This document shows positions 1-6,675 of a DNA stretch of 7,185 nucleotides, one piece after another (the stretch's first letter is position 1; every line of letters begins with the position of its first letter). The notes below the pieces were generated by a model. That model searched no databases. It saw only the letters and a list, made by a program, of their open reading frames with translations, and had not been told where the DNA came from. The position numbers were made by a program, and so were the translations under genes. This DNA comes from an uncultured Roseburia sp. Its GTDB lineage: Bacteria > Bacillota > Clostridia > Lachnospirales > Lachnospiraceae. The stretch lies in assembly GCA_905206195.1 (NCBI GenBank), contig CAJLGN010000064.1:1-7185 (forward strand). Direction: 5' to 3'.

Positions 1-1
1 C

Positions 2-463
2 CCCCTCTCAAAGATTGCGAATATGATGCGCCTTAGCATTCCAATCGGTATCATCTTAGTCTATCTGGGATTTGGAGCGGGACTGTCGGTATTTATGTTC
101 TGCGGTTTTGTGAAGAGCATTCCGCTTGAAATCGAGGAGGCGGCGATGATTGACGGATGCACGCCGATCCAGACCTTTTTCCAGGTGGTATTTCCGATTA
201 TGAAGCCAACTACCATCACAGTGTCCATCCTGCAGGCGATGTGGATTTGGAACGATTATCTGCTTCCATATCTGGTGCTGGATTTGAAGAAGTACAAGAC
301 GATCCCGATTGTCATTCAGTACTTAAAGGGCGGCTATGGAGCGGTTGACTGGGGAACTATGATGGCGATGTTGGTGCTCGCGATCGTACCGATCATCATT
401 TTCTATGCGATCTGCCAGAAGTACATCATTGAGGGTGTGGTTGTGGGGGCCGTCAAAGGCTGA
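2..463 (+). CDS. ABC sugar transporter permease, MalG/LacG type (5'-truncated by window edge)
   Basis: Inner subunit of a carbohydrate ABC importer in the cytoplasmic membrane; it passes sugar from a lipoprotein binding protein into the cell and couples to an MsmX/MalK-type ATPase. The frame is open from base 2, so the ATG at 23 is internal and only the last 153 residues are present, against roughly 280 for the family. The EAA loop that docks the ATPase is clear at 134-157 (EEAAMIDG), followed by the conserved VFPIMKP stretch. Three hydrophobic segments are visible, including GIILVYLGFGAG near the start and MLVLAIVPIIIFYAI near the C-terminus. The C-terminal EGVVVGAVKG is typical of this permease class. 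It ends 38 bp before a LacI-type regulator, with malQ next, which suggests maltodextrin or a related alpha-glucoside as substrate; the specificity is inferred from neighbours only. Confidence 0.93.
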   Translation, partial: PLSKIANMMRLSIPIGIILVYLGFGAGLSVFMFCGFVKSIPLEIEEAAMIDGCTPIQTFFQVVFPIMKPTTITVSILQAMWIWNDYLLPYLVLDLKKYKTIPIVIQYLKGGYGAVDWGTMMAMLVLAIVPIIIFYAICQKYIIEGVVVGAVKG

Positions 464-501
464 TATGATGGAGTAAGAGACGAAAAGTAGGTGGAAAAAG
501 T

Positions 502-1512
502 ATGGTTACGATTAAGGACATTGCCAGGGAGTCCGGCTATTCCGTCAGCACCGTTTCGCGTGTCTTAAATAACAGAAGTGATGTCAGTTTGGACGCCAAG
601 AAAAAAATAGAAGAAGTGGTGGAGAAGTTCCATTTTGTTCCGAACAATAATGCGAAGCACTTAAAGCAGAACAACTCGAAGTCCATCGGCGTGTTGGTCA
701 AGGGTATCTCAAACATGCTCTTTGCAGGCATTGTGGAGGAGATCCAGCAGATGATCGAGAAGACGGAGTACACACTTGTGGTATCCTATGTGGATGAGGA
801 TGCCGACGAGGTGGAGCAGGCCATTCTGCTCTGCCGGGAGAGAAAGCCCCTTGGCCTGCTGTTTCTCGGCGGTAACCCGGAATATTTTCAAAAGGGGTTC
901 GGCCGTGTGGATGTGCCCTGTGTGCTGGTTACAAACCGTGCCAACCAGATGAATTTTCCGAATCTGTCGAGTGTGGCGACGGACGATATTGAGGCTGCGC
1001 AGCGCGCGGTGGATGCCCTGTTTGCGGCGGGACACGAAAAGATTGGGATTCTCGGCGGCAACCTTTTGACATCCCACACAAGTCATCAGCGTTTTCTCGG
1101 CTGCACGGAGAGTTTTAAAGCGAACGGAATCCGTATGGATGTGGAGCGCTGCTATGAGAAAGTGCGGTTCTCTTTTGACAGTGCCTACCGGGGAGTGGAG
1201 CGTCTGGTGCGCAAGTTTCCGGATTTGACAGCGATTTTTGCGATGTCGGATGTGATGGCGATCGGGGCAATCCGCGCGCTGCGCGACCTGGGGTACCGGG
1301 TGCCGGAGGACATCTCGGTCATCGGCTTTGACGGGACGCCGCTGGCGGAATATTATAATCCCAAAATTGCGACCATCAAGCAGCAATACCAGACACTCGC
1401 CACAAGGAGTGTGGAGATTTTGTTTGGGCAGATTGAGTTGAAAAAGGATGCGATTCACGAGATCGTGCCGTTTGAGTTTGTGAGCGGGGAAAGTATTCGG
1501 AGAATGAAATAA
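502..1512 (+). CDS. LacI/GalR-family transcriptional regulator (probable maltodextrin-cluster regulator)
   Basis: A 336-residue cytoplasmic DNA-binding regulator, full length for the family. The N-terminal helix-turn-helix covers about residues 4-24 (TIKDIARESGYSVSTVSRVL). A hinge follows at about 43-60, with P47, A51 and the minor-groove-type L54. The rest is a periplasmic-binding-protein-like effector domain: it starts at SIGVLV (61-66), has GHEKIGILGG in the middle, the conserved S249-D250, and the VPEDISVIGFDGTP block with D277 near the C-terminus. The ATG at 502 is supported by AGGTGG at 489-494, seven bases away. Lying between a sugar permease gene and malQ, it probably senses a sugar imported by the transporter and controls this cluster, as MalR-type members do. 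The effector and sign of regulation cannot be read from sequence. No clear LacI-type palindromic operator is seen in the short gaps on either side; the operator may lie upstream of this window. Confidence 0.93.
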   Translation: MVTIKDIARESGYSVSTVSRVLNNRSDVSLDAKKKIEEVVEKFHFVPNNNAKHLKQNNSKSIGVLVKGISNMLFAGIVEEIQQMIEKTEYTLVVSYVDEDADEVEQAILLCRERKPLGLLFLGGNPEYFQKGFGRVDVPCVLVTNRANQMNFPNLSSVATDDIEAAQRAVDALFAAGHEKIGILGGNLLTSHTSHQRFLGCTESFKANGIRMDVERCYEKVRFSFDSAYRGVERLVRKFPDLTAIFAMSDVMAIGAIRALRDLGYRVPEDISVIGFDGTPLAEYYNPKIATIKQQYQTLATRSVEILFGQIELKKDAIHEIVPFEFVSGESIRRMK

Positions 1513-1580
1513 GAGATAATATGCCATTGGGTTTCCGCAGTTTTTGGCGGGGGCACAGGTGTTTTTGGAGGAGAGTTGTT

Positions 1581-3122
1581 ATGAGAAGCAGCGGTGTGTT
1601 GATGCATATTTCTTCCCTGCCATCCCCGTACGGGATCGGCACGATGGGAAAAGAGGCCAGGAGATTTGCGGATTTCCTGGAAAAATCGGGACAGAGGTAC
1701 TGGCAGATACTTCCAATTTGTCCCACGAGCTATGGAGACTCCCCATACCAGTCATTTTCCAGCTTTGCGGGAAATCCGTACTTCATCGATCTGGAATATC
1801 TGTGCGGGGAGAAGTTGTTGACAAAAAAGGAGTGCTCCTCCTTTCCATGGGGGAAGCGTGAGGAGTGCGTGGACTACGGTCTGATGTACCAGTCCCGCTA
1901 TAAGCTGCTAAAGCTGGCGTACGCGCGTTTTTGCAAAAAGGAGCCGGAGGACTTCGCGAAATTTTGTGAGGAGGAGGCGGACTGGCTCTCGGATTATGCG
2001 CTGTTTATGGCGCTCAAGGATGCAAACGGAGGTGCGGCGTGGCGCTCGTGGGACAGGGAGTTAAAAACGAGAGAACAAAAGGCGCTGGAGAATGCAAGAG
2101 GGACTTACGCGGAGGATATCCGTTTTTATCAGATGCTGCAATATCTGTTTTTCAAACAGTGGTGGGAGTTAAAGGCGTATGTCAACGCGAAGGGCATCGA
2201 GATCATCGGGGATGTGCCGATCTATGTGGCGGGGGACAGCGCAGATGTGTGGGCGAATCCCGGACAGTTTTACTTGGATGAGAATCTGGATCCCATCGAT
2301 GTGGCGGGATGTCCGCCGGACGCATTCTCCGAGGACGGACAGCTCTGGGGCAATCCACTCTTCCGCTGGGACGTTATGAAAGCGGACGGCTATTCCTGGT
2401 GGACAAAGCGCATTGCGGCGATGGCGAGGCTCTACGACATTGTTCGTATTGATCATTTCCGGGGATTTGATTCCTATTACGCGATCCCGGGAAAGGAAAA
2501 GACGGCGAAGAAGGGTGAGTGGCGCAAGGGGCCGGGGATGGACCTCTTCCGGGTACTGGAGCGAAAGCTCGGAAAGCTTGATATTATCGTGGAGGATCTT
2601 GGATTTTTGACACCGTCGGTGCGAAAGCTGGTGGAAGACTCTGGTTTTCCGGGGATGAAGGTCATTCAGTTCGCGTTTGACTCGCGGGAGGGAAGCGATT
2701 ATCTTCCGCACAACTATCTGCCGCACTGCGTGGTGTACACGGGAACACACGACAATGACACGCTTCTGGGGTGGATGAAGACAGCCCCGAAAAAGAGCGT
2801 GAAGTTTGCCAAGGAGTATTTAAATCTGACCCGGGAGGAGGGGTATAACTGGGGACTGATGCGCGGAGCGTGGTCCTCGGTCGGCGATCTGGCGATCGTT
2901 CCAATGCAGGACCTTTTAGATGTCGGAACGGAGGGGCGGATGAATACGCCCTCCACTCTGGGGGACAACTGGCAGTGGCGTGCAAAGCCCGGGCAGATGA
3001 GCGGGAAGTTGGCGGGACGCCTCTATACATACACGAAGATGTACGGGCGACTTGCGGTGGAGGAGATTGCGATCACTCCGGGGAAGTCGACAGAGGAGAC
3101 TGCCACAGAAGAAAGATCATAA
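1581..3122 (+). CDS. malQ: 4-alpha-glucanotransferase (amylomaltase), GH77
   Basis: Cytoplasmic enzyme that cuts an alpha-1,4 glucan and transfers the piece to another sugar acceptor, lengthening maltodextrins while releasing glucose. The 513-residue product has the usual length. Family landmarks: SSLPSPYGIGTMG at the N-terminus; GDSPYQSFSSFAGNPYF; IGDVPIYVAGDSADVWANP; the nucleophile D291 in IDHFRGF; the general acid/base E338 in IIVEDLGFLTP; and the third catalytic Asp, D391, in YTGTHDNDT. The substrate loop after the nucleophile (YYAIPGKEKTAKKGEW) is intact. I place the start at 1581 because GGAGGAG lies at 1567-1573 and conserved sequence begins at MRSSGVLMHISSLP; an in-frame ATG at 1521 adds 20 unconserved residues and has no good ribosome site. 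It starts 68 bp after the regulator with no terminator between, so co-transcription is likely. The last 15 or so residues are a Thr/Glu-rich tail beyond the normal fold. Confidence 0.96.
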   Translation: MRSSGVLMHISSLPSPYGIGTMGKEARRFADFLEKSGQRYWQILPICPTSYGDSPYQSFSSFAGNPYFIDLEYLCGEKLLTKKECSSFPWGKREECVDYGLMYQSRYKLLKLAYARFCKKEPEDFAKFCEEEADWLSDYALFMALKDANGGAAWRSWDRELKTREQKALENARGTYAEDIRFYQMLQYLFFKQWWELKAYVNAKGIEIIGDVPIYVAGDSADVWANPGQFYLDENLDPIDVAGCPPDAFSEDGQLWGNPLFRWDVMKADGYSWWTKRIAAMARLYDIVRIDHFRGFDSYYAIPGKEKTAKKGEWRKGPGMDLFRVLERKLGKLDIIVEDLGFLTPSVRKLVEDSGFPGMKVIQFAFDSREGSDYLPHNYLPHCVVYTGTHDNDTLLGWMKTAPKKSVKFAKEYLNLTREEGYNWGLMRGAWSSVGDLAIVPMQDLLDVGTEGRMNTPSTLGDNWQWRAKPGQMSGKLAGRLYTYTKMYGRLAVEEIAITPGKSTEETATEERS

Positions 3123-3136
3123 AATGAAGAAAAACG

Positions 3137-3178
3137 GGGGCGCTTGCGATTGTCACAGGCGCCTCTTACTTGTAATTT
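3137..3178 (+). terminator. Probable rho-independent terminator after malQ
   Basis: Fourteen bases after the malQ stop, GGGGCGCTTG (3137-3146) pairs with CAGGCGCCTC (3156-3165) over 10 bp with two G-U pairs and a nine-base loop. A T-rich but interrupted tract (TTACTTGTAATTT, 3166-3178) follows. The stem is good but the T-run is weak, so termination may be partial. Position and shape fit the end of the sugar-utilisation operon. Confidence 0.6.
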
Positions 3179-3300
3179 CCAGTCATTCATGATAAAGTGT
3201 ATACATAAAAAAGTCTACATAAGTTTAGAAAAGGAGCTGTGGTTTTGTCTGCTTTGGAGATGTACCAAAACTGCGGCAATTCATACATAGGAGCAGAGAA

Positions 3301-4245
3301 ATGCTGTATTTTATCGTAAATGAGAAGTCGAGGAGCGGAAAGGGCGCAAAAATTTGGCGGGAGGTTCAGCGCGCGCTCCACGAGAGGGGTGTCGGCTATA
3401 AGGCATTTGTGACCGAGGCGGTGGGGCACGCGAGACAGCTGGCGAAAAAGGTCTGCGAGTTGGACGGCGGAGATATCTGCTTCGTCGTGGTGGGCGGGGA
3501 CGGGACCGCCAATGAAGTGATAGGTGGAATTACAGATTTTGACAGAGTGCGCTTTGGGGTGATCCCGACGGGCTCAGGCAACGATCTCGCGAGAGGGCTT
3601 GGCATTCAGGGAAGTCCCACGGAGTGTTTGGATGAGATTCTCTCCTGTATGGAGAGCGAGGAGGGGACAGCGCGCATAGATCTTGGAATGGTGAGCTGGA
3701 ACGACGGTGAAGCGTCCAGGCTGTTTGCCGTCAGCGCGGGCATCGGGCTCGATGCACTGGTGTGCAAAAAAGCGCTGGGATCTAAAGTAAAGGATTTCTT
3801 AAATAAAATCCATCTTGGAAAGCTGACCTATCTCATACTCACCGTGCAGTCGCTCTTTTCCATGGACACGACAGATGCTGTGGGGTATTTTGACGGGAGG
3901 GGGCAGCGGAACTATAAAAAGTCTATCTGTTTTGCGGCTATGAACTTCAGCGCCGAGGGCGGCGGTGTGCCGATGGCCCCCAGTGCCAGCGCCTGCGATG
4001 GCAGGCTTTCGGTCTGCGGCATCTTTGGGATTCCCAAGTGGCGAACATTCTGCTGTCTGCCATTTCTTGTGGCTGCGAAGCACACCTGGATCCGAGGCTT
4101 TGAGGTCACAGATTGCAGGGAGTGCACCATCCGCTTGAAACGGCCAATGGTGCTCCACGCGGACGGCGAGTACTGTGGCGATTTCACGGAGGTCAAGTTT
4201 ACCTGCCTGCCCCGAAAGTTGAGAGTGCTGCGCTGGAAAGAGTAA
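3301..4245 (+). CDS. YegS/DagK-family lipid kinase (diacylglycerol kinase catalytic domain)
   Basis: A 314-residue soluble or peripheral membrane kinase of the DAGK_cat superfamily (YegS, BmrU, DgkB, sphingosine kinases), which phosphorylate a lipid hydroxyl with ATP; bacterial members recycle diacylglycerol or act on related lipids. It opens with YFIVNEKSRSGKGAKIW, the usual first strand and N/G-containing loop. The nucleotide-binding GGDGT motif is at residues 65-69 (VVVGGDGTANEVIGG) and PTGSGNDLARGLGI at 89-102. The C-terminal half is the second beta-sandwich-type domain, with GIGLDALV and a late HADGEYCGDF segment. No transmembrane segment is evident. The ATG at 3301 has AGGAG at 3289-3293, seven bases upstream. 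It sits after the malQ terminator and before the spoIVA control region, so it is probably monocistronic. The exact lipid is not predictable from sequence; DgkB-like housekeeping lipid recycling and a BmrU-like role are both possible. Confidence 0.92.
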   Translation: MLYFIVNEKSRSGKGAKIWREVQRALHERGVGYKAFVTEAVGHARQLAKKVCELDGGDICFVVVGGDGTANEVIGGITDFDRVRFGVIPTGSGNDLARGLGIQGSPTECLDEILSCMESEEGTARIDLGMVSWNDGEASRLFAVSAGIGLDALVCKKALGSKVKDFLNKIHLGKLTYLILTVQSLFSMDTTDAVGYFDGRGQRNYKKSICFAAMNFSAEGGGVPMAPSASACDGRLSVCGIFGIPKWRTFCCLPFLVAAKHTWIRGFEVTDCRECTIRLKRPMVLHADGEYCGDFTEVKFTCLPRKLRVLRWKE

Positions 4246-4279
4246 AACGTAGATTGCCGATACGACTTTAGATGGAATA

Positions 4280-4301
4280 AGCCGAGGTCAAGTTTTCGGC
4301 T
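4280..4301 (+). terminator. Small hairpin after the lipid kinase gene (weak terminator candidate)
   Basis: AGCCGA (4280-4285) pairs with TCGGCT (4296-4301) around a ten-base loop, 35 bp past the kinase stop. There is no T-tract on the plus strand, so intrinsic termination is doubtful. It is the only stem between the kinase stop and the inverted repeat upstream of spoIVA. Confidence 0.25.
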
Positions 4302-4311
4302 GGAAGCTATC

Positions 4312-4344
4312 CACGGAACACAACATAAATGTTGTTTATTCGTG
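4312..4344. repeat. Imperfect inverted repeat abutting the spoIVA promoter
   Basis: An inner perfect inverted repeat, ACAACAT (4320-4326) and ATGTTGT (4329-4335), is separated by two bases. An outer arm, CACGGA (4312-4317) with TTCGTG (4339-4344), pairs over six positions including one G-T. The two-base centre is too tight for a good RNA hairpin, which favours a protein-binding DNA site. It ends exactly where the proposed sigma-E -35 element begins, a natural position for an operator or activator site. A transcription factor is inferred, not shown. Confidence 0.5.
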
Positions 4345-4373
4345 TAATAAATGAAGCCCTTCTTTCATACCTT
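4345..4373 (+). promoter_or_regulatory. Sigma-E-type promoter of spoIVA
   Basis: TAATAAA (4345-4351) fits the -35 consensus KMATATW at six of seven positions. CATACCTT (4366-4373) fits the -10 consensus CATACANT at all but one specified base. The spacer is 14 bp, the usual distance for mother-cell sigma-E promoters. Transcription would start near 4380, giving a leader of about 20 nt that carries the ribosome site GGAAGGGG (4386-4393). B. subtilis spoIVA is known to be sigma-E dependent, so the match is expected biologically as well as by sequence. Confidence 0.75.
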
Positions 4374-4400
4374 TTAGTAAGGAATGGAAGGGGTATTTTT

Positions 4401-5885
4401 ATGGACATCAGCAATAAAAAAGAGTTCGACTTATACAAGGATATCCAAAATCGCACGGGCGGCGAGGTATATCTGGGCGTTGTCGGTCCTGTCCGGACGG
4501 GAAAATCAACCTTTATCAAACGCTTTATGGAGTTAATGGTACTTCCGTTTATGGAAGATGTACATAGCAAGGAGCGGACAATTGATGAATTGCCGCAGTC
4601 GGCGCAGGGAAAGACGATCATGACGACGGAGCCGAAGTTTATCCCCAAGGATGCGGCCGAGATCGCGCTCGCGGACGAGACGAGGGTAAAGCTCCGCTTG
4701 ATTGACTGCGTGGGTTTTATGGTGGACGGAGCAGCGGGACACATGGAGGGGGATGCAAGCCGGATGGTGAAAACGCCGTGGTTTGACCACGAGATTCCCT
4801 TTGTGGAGGCTGCGTCCATCGGGACCAAAAAGGTTATTCAAGATCACGCGACGATCGGTGTCGTGGTGACTACGGACGGCTCCATCGGGGAGATTCCAAG
4901 GGAGGGATATCAGGCGGCGGAAGAGAAGACGATCCAGGAGCTCTCCGTCATCGGAAAGCCGTATGTCATCCTCCTAAATTCGAGAAAGCCGTACAGCGAG
5001 GAGACCTCACGCATAGCTGAGGAAATGCAGGGCAAATACCACGCAGCAGTCATTCCCGTCAACTGCGAGCAGCTGCGGAAGGAGGATGTGCATCGGATAC
5101 TGGAGCAGATTCTGTATGAATTTCCTGTCGTGCGGGTAGAATTTTTTATTCCAAAGTGGGCGGAGATGCTGAGTGCGGAGCATCCGATGAAAGCTGAGCT
5201 CATCCGAAGCGCATCGGGAATTCTCGGCAGTATGCGCAGGATGAAAGATGTCTACAGCCAGGAGTTTGTGCCGGAGCAATATGTTTCCAGAATCAAGGTG
5301 GATGAGGTGGACTTGTCCGCCGGGTGTGTGAAAATCTGCATGGATATTGCAGAGAAGCACTATTATGAAAACATGAGCGAGCTTGCAGGTGTGCCGATCT
5401 CCGGAGAGTATGAGCTGATTGCCCTCATCAAAGAGATGGCGGGGCGCAAGGAGGCTTACGAGAAGGTTTCGGACGCGTTTGAAGCGGTGCAGATGAAGGG
5501 GTACGGCGTGGTGGGACCGGGATTGTCAGACATCGTGATGGAGGATCCGGTATTGATTCGTCACGGAAATAAATTTGGCGTTAAGATGAAGGCGGTCTCT
5601 CCGTCTGTGCACATGATCCGGGCGAATATCGAGACGGAGATTGCGCCGATTGTGGGGAGTGAGGAGCAGGCGAACGACCTGATCAACTATATCAGGCAGG
5701 GGCAGCAGAGTGAGGAGGGTGCGTGGGAGACAAACATCTTTGGAAAATCCATTGGGGAATTGATGGAGGATGGGATACGAAGTAAGATTGCGATGATGGA
5801 TGATGAGTGTCAGATGAAGCTGCAGGACACGATGCAAAAGATTGTCAACGACAGCAATGGAGGGATGGTCTGCATCATTATTTAG
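4401..5885 (+). CDS. spoIVA: Stage IV sporulation protein A, spore coat morphogenetic ATPase
   Basis: Made in the mother cell, SpoIVA hydrolyses ATP to polymerise over the forespore surface, giving the base for coat assembly; it is anchored by SpoVM and also needed for cortex formation. The 494-residue product matches the family along its length. The N-terminal domain has the P-loop GPVRTGKST (29-37, K35), TTEPKF with the sensor threonines T75/T76, and the Walker B aspartate D102 in LIDCVG, each five residues later than in the B. subtilis protein. The middle domain holds LYEFPVVRVEFFIPKW, and the C-terminal domain holds YGVVGPGLSDI, GNKFGVKMKAVSPSVHMI and the hydrophobic end GGMVCIII, the region that contacts SpoVM and self-assembles. 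The ATG at 4401 has GGAAGGGG seven bases upstream; an in-frame ATG at 4329 lies upstream of the promoter elements and is rejected. It is a single-gene unit with its own promoter and terminator. Confidence 0.98.
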   Translation: MDISNKKEFDLYKDIQNRTGGEVYLGVVGPVRTGKSTFIKRFMELMVLPFMEDVHSKERTIDELPQSAQGKTIMTTEPKFIPKDAAEIALADETRVKLRLIDCVGFMVDGAAGHMEGDASRMVKTPWFDHEIPFVEAASIGTKKVIQDHATIGVVVTTDGSIGEIPREGYQAAEEKTIQELSVIGKPYVILLNSRKPYSEETSRIAEEMQGKYHAAVIPVNCEQLRKEDVHRILEQILYEFPVVRVEFFIPKWAEMLSAEHPMKAELIRSASGILGSMRRMKDVYSQEFVPEQYVSRIKVDEVDLSAGCVKICMDIAEKHYYENMSELAGVPISGEYELIALIKEMAGRKEAYEKVSDAFEAVQMKGYGVVGPGLSDIVMEDPVLIRHGNKFGVKMKAVSPSVHMIRANIETEIAPIVGSEEQANDLINYIRQGQQSEEGAWETNIFGKSIGELMEDGIRSKIAMMDDECQMKLQDTMQKIVNDSNGGMVCIII

Positions 5886-5936
5886 GGAAAGGGGGACGCC
5901 GTAGCATTTACGGCGCCCCCTTTTCCTTATTTTTTT
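5886..5936 (+). terminator. Strong rho-independent terminator of spoIVA, overlapping the convergent gene
   Basis: Beginning on the base after the spoIVA TAG, an 18-nt arm (5886-5903) pairs with 5909-5926, with one A-C mismatch and one G-T pair, around a five-base loop. The T-tract TTATTTTTTT follows at 5927-5936. In the opposite direction the stem also forms, but the following sequence lacks a proper T-run, so minus-strand termination should be weaker. The distal arm is also the stop codon and last codons of the minus-strand gene. Confidence 0.93.
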
Positions 5937-6456
5937 CCGGCAGTTTCTGATAGTCATCGGATTTTTTGAATTCCCGGAGCACGTCGTCGTAGGCCGCCAC
6001 GATATATTCTTTCATGGGATCATCGTCGCAGACGAGAGACATTGCGGAAGCGTATGTATTGTCGACCTCTTCTTTTGAGGAGCAGACCGCAAGACGTGCC
6101 CGGAGTGATTCTCGCATCGCCTGCACCCTGGCCGCCTGCTGGTAGAGCACCGGATTTTCTGCCTGCAGAAAGCGCATTTCTTCCGCGCCAAGCCGCTTGC
6201 CGCTCTTTAACTTTGCCATGATTTTGGTCAGATACGACTCCTTTTCCTCGTCCGTCATACCGCAGGCGGGGCTTAAGAGTTCGGAAATATTTGTGGTGAT
6301 CTCAAAGCTGTCTTGCGCTGTCGGTGTGGACGATTTATTTCGATCCAGACCGAATTCGGAGGCCGCCAGATTTTCCATCACGCGCGCCAATCCGGTGCGC
6401 TCGCCCTGCCGGGGATGGAGAAGACGCTTCCATCCGCTTAAATCAAAAATCTGCAT
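5908..6456 (-). CDS. Conserved-looking hypothetical protein, 182 aa, helical and charged
   Basis: I do not recognise a named family. Coding status is well supported: the ATG (6456-6454) has AAGGAGGT ending seven bases upstream (AGGAGGT core 6470-6464), the frame is long, and composition is protein-like. No signal peptide or membrane segment is visible, so it should be cytoplasmic. Residues 1-65 are low in recognisable motifs, with a polar Ser/Thr/Asp-rich linker near 38-56. From about 68 the protein looks alpha-helical: TDEEKESYLTKIMAKL, then the pattern LKSGKRLGAEEMRFL (83-97), an NPVLY turn (101-105), an amphipathic AARVQAMRESLRARL, and SSKEEVDNTYASAM. The C-terminus is a Lys/Glu/Asp-rich tail. 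The SGK-L--EEM--L--NP-LY pattern resembles short proteins I associate with Lachnospiraceae genomes, but I cannot give a function. It converges on spoIVA, and its last six codons and stop lie inside the spoIVA terminator stem. Confidence 0.82.
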   Translation of the reverse strand: MQIFDLSGWKRLLHPRQGERTGLARVMENLAASEFGLDRNKSSTPTAQDSFEITTNISELLSPACGMTDEEKESYLTKIMAKLKSGKRLGAEEMRFLQAENPVLYQQAARVQAMRESLRARLAVCSSKEEVDNTYASAMSLVCDDDPMKEYIVAAYDDVLREFKKSDDYQKLPEKNKEKGAP

Positions 6457-6483
6457 AAAAATTACCTCCTTATTGCCACCTGA

Positions 6484-6512
6484 TTTATACGAATAATATC
6501 GGGCGTTTTGTA
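6484..6512 (-). promoter_or_regulatory. Candidate sigma-A-like promoter for the 182-aa minus-strand gene
   Basis: On the minus strand, TATAAA (6489-6484) lies 17 bp downstream of TACAAA (6512-6507). The -10 is good and the -35 matches TTGACA at only three positions. Predicted start near 6477 would give a short leader holding the AAGGAGGT ribosome site. Support is positional and moderate at best; no sporulation sigma consensus fits better. Confidence 0.3.
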
Positions 6513-6580
6513 GAAATTCTTAAGAGAAATGGACGGGGAGCAGAATATCAAATCCGGTTCTTTCTTTCTGTACGCACATA

Positions 6581-6589
6581 TGATAGAAT
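6581..6589 (+). promoter_or_regulatory. Candidate extended -10 promoter for the YczE-like gene
   Basis: TGATAGAAT is a TGn-extended -10 element, five of six bases matching TATAAT. No convincing -35 lies 16-18 bp upstream (the area is CT-rich). The start would be near 6596, leaving a leader of about 80 nt before the GTG at 6676. Nothing else in the 219-bp divergent gap (6457-6675) is a better promoter for this gene; a TTGACA at 6628-6633 has no -10 partner at the right distance. Confidence 0.35.
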
Positions 6590-6675
6590 ATGGAAGAAAG
6601 AGACGAGTGTGCTGCTGTGTTTTGATTTTGACAAATGAACATGGCGGTGCACCAGGAAAGCGGTGGGGCGAAAGT

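Noticed and set aside
709..1527. Long minus-strand open frame (272 codons) opposite the LacI-type gene
   Set aside because: It is antisense to a clear full-length regulator, has no ribosome site and gives a His/Arg/Leu-rich sequence typical of a shadow frame.
1521..1580. Earlier in-frame ATG giving a 533-residue MalQ
   Set aside because: No good ribosome site before 1521, the added 20 residues (rich in Arg/Phe/Trp) do not look like MalQ, and GGAGGAG sits correctly before 1581.
2169..2750. 193-codon minus-strand frame opposite malQ
   Set aside because: It overlaps the conserved catalytic part of MalQ, and its translation has no recognisable domain.
3170..3210. Possible sigma-A promoter for the lipid kinase gene (TTGTAA, GATAAA, TATACA elements)
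   Set aside because: No -35/-10 pair has both good matches and 16-18 bp spacing, so I do not call a promoter although one probably exists in 3166-3230.
3282..3289. CATACATA as a sigma-E -10 upstream of the lipid kinase gene
   Set aside because: It overlaps the ribosome site 12 bases before the ATG, and no -35 match lies 13-15 bp upstream.
4329..4400. Earlier in-frame ATG giving a 518-residue SpoIVA
   Set aside because: It lies in the inverted repeat upstream of the sigma-E -35/-10 elements, so it would not be in the predicted transcript; known SpoIVA N-termini fit the 4401 start.
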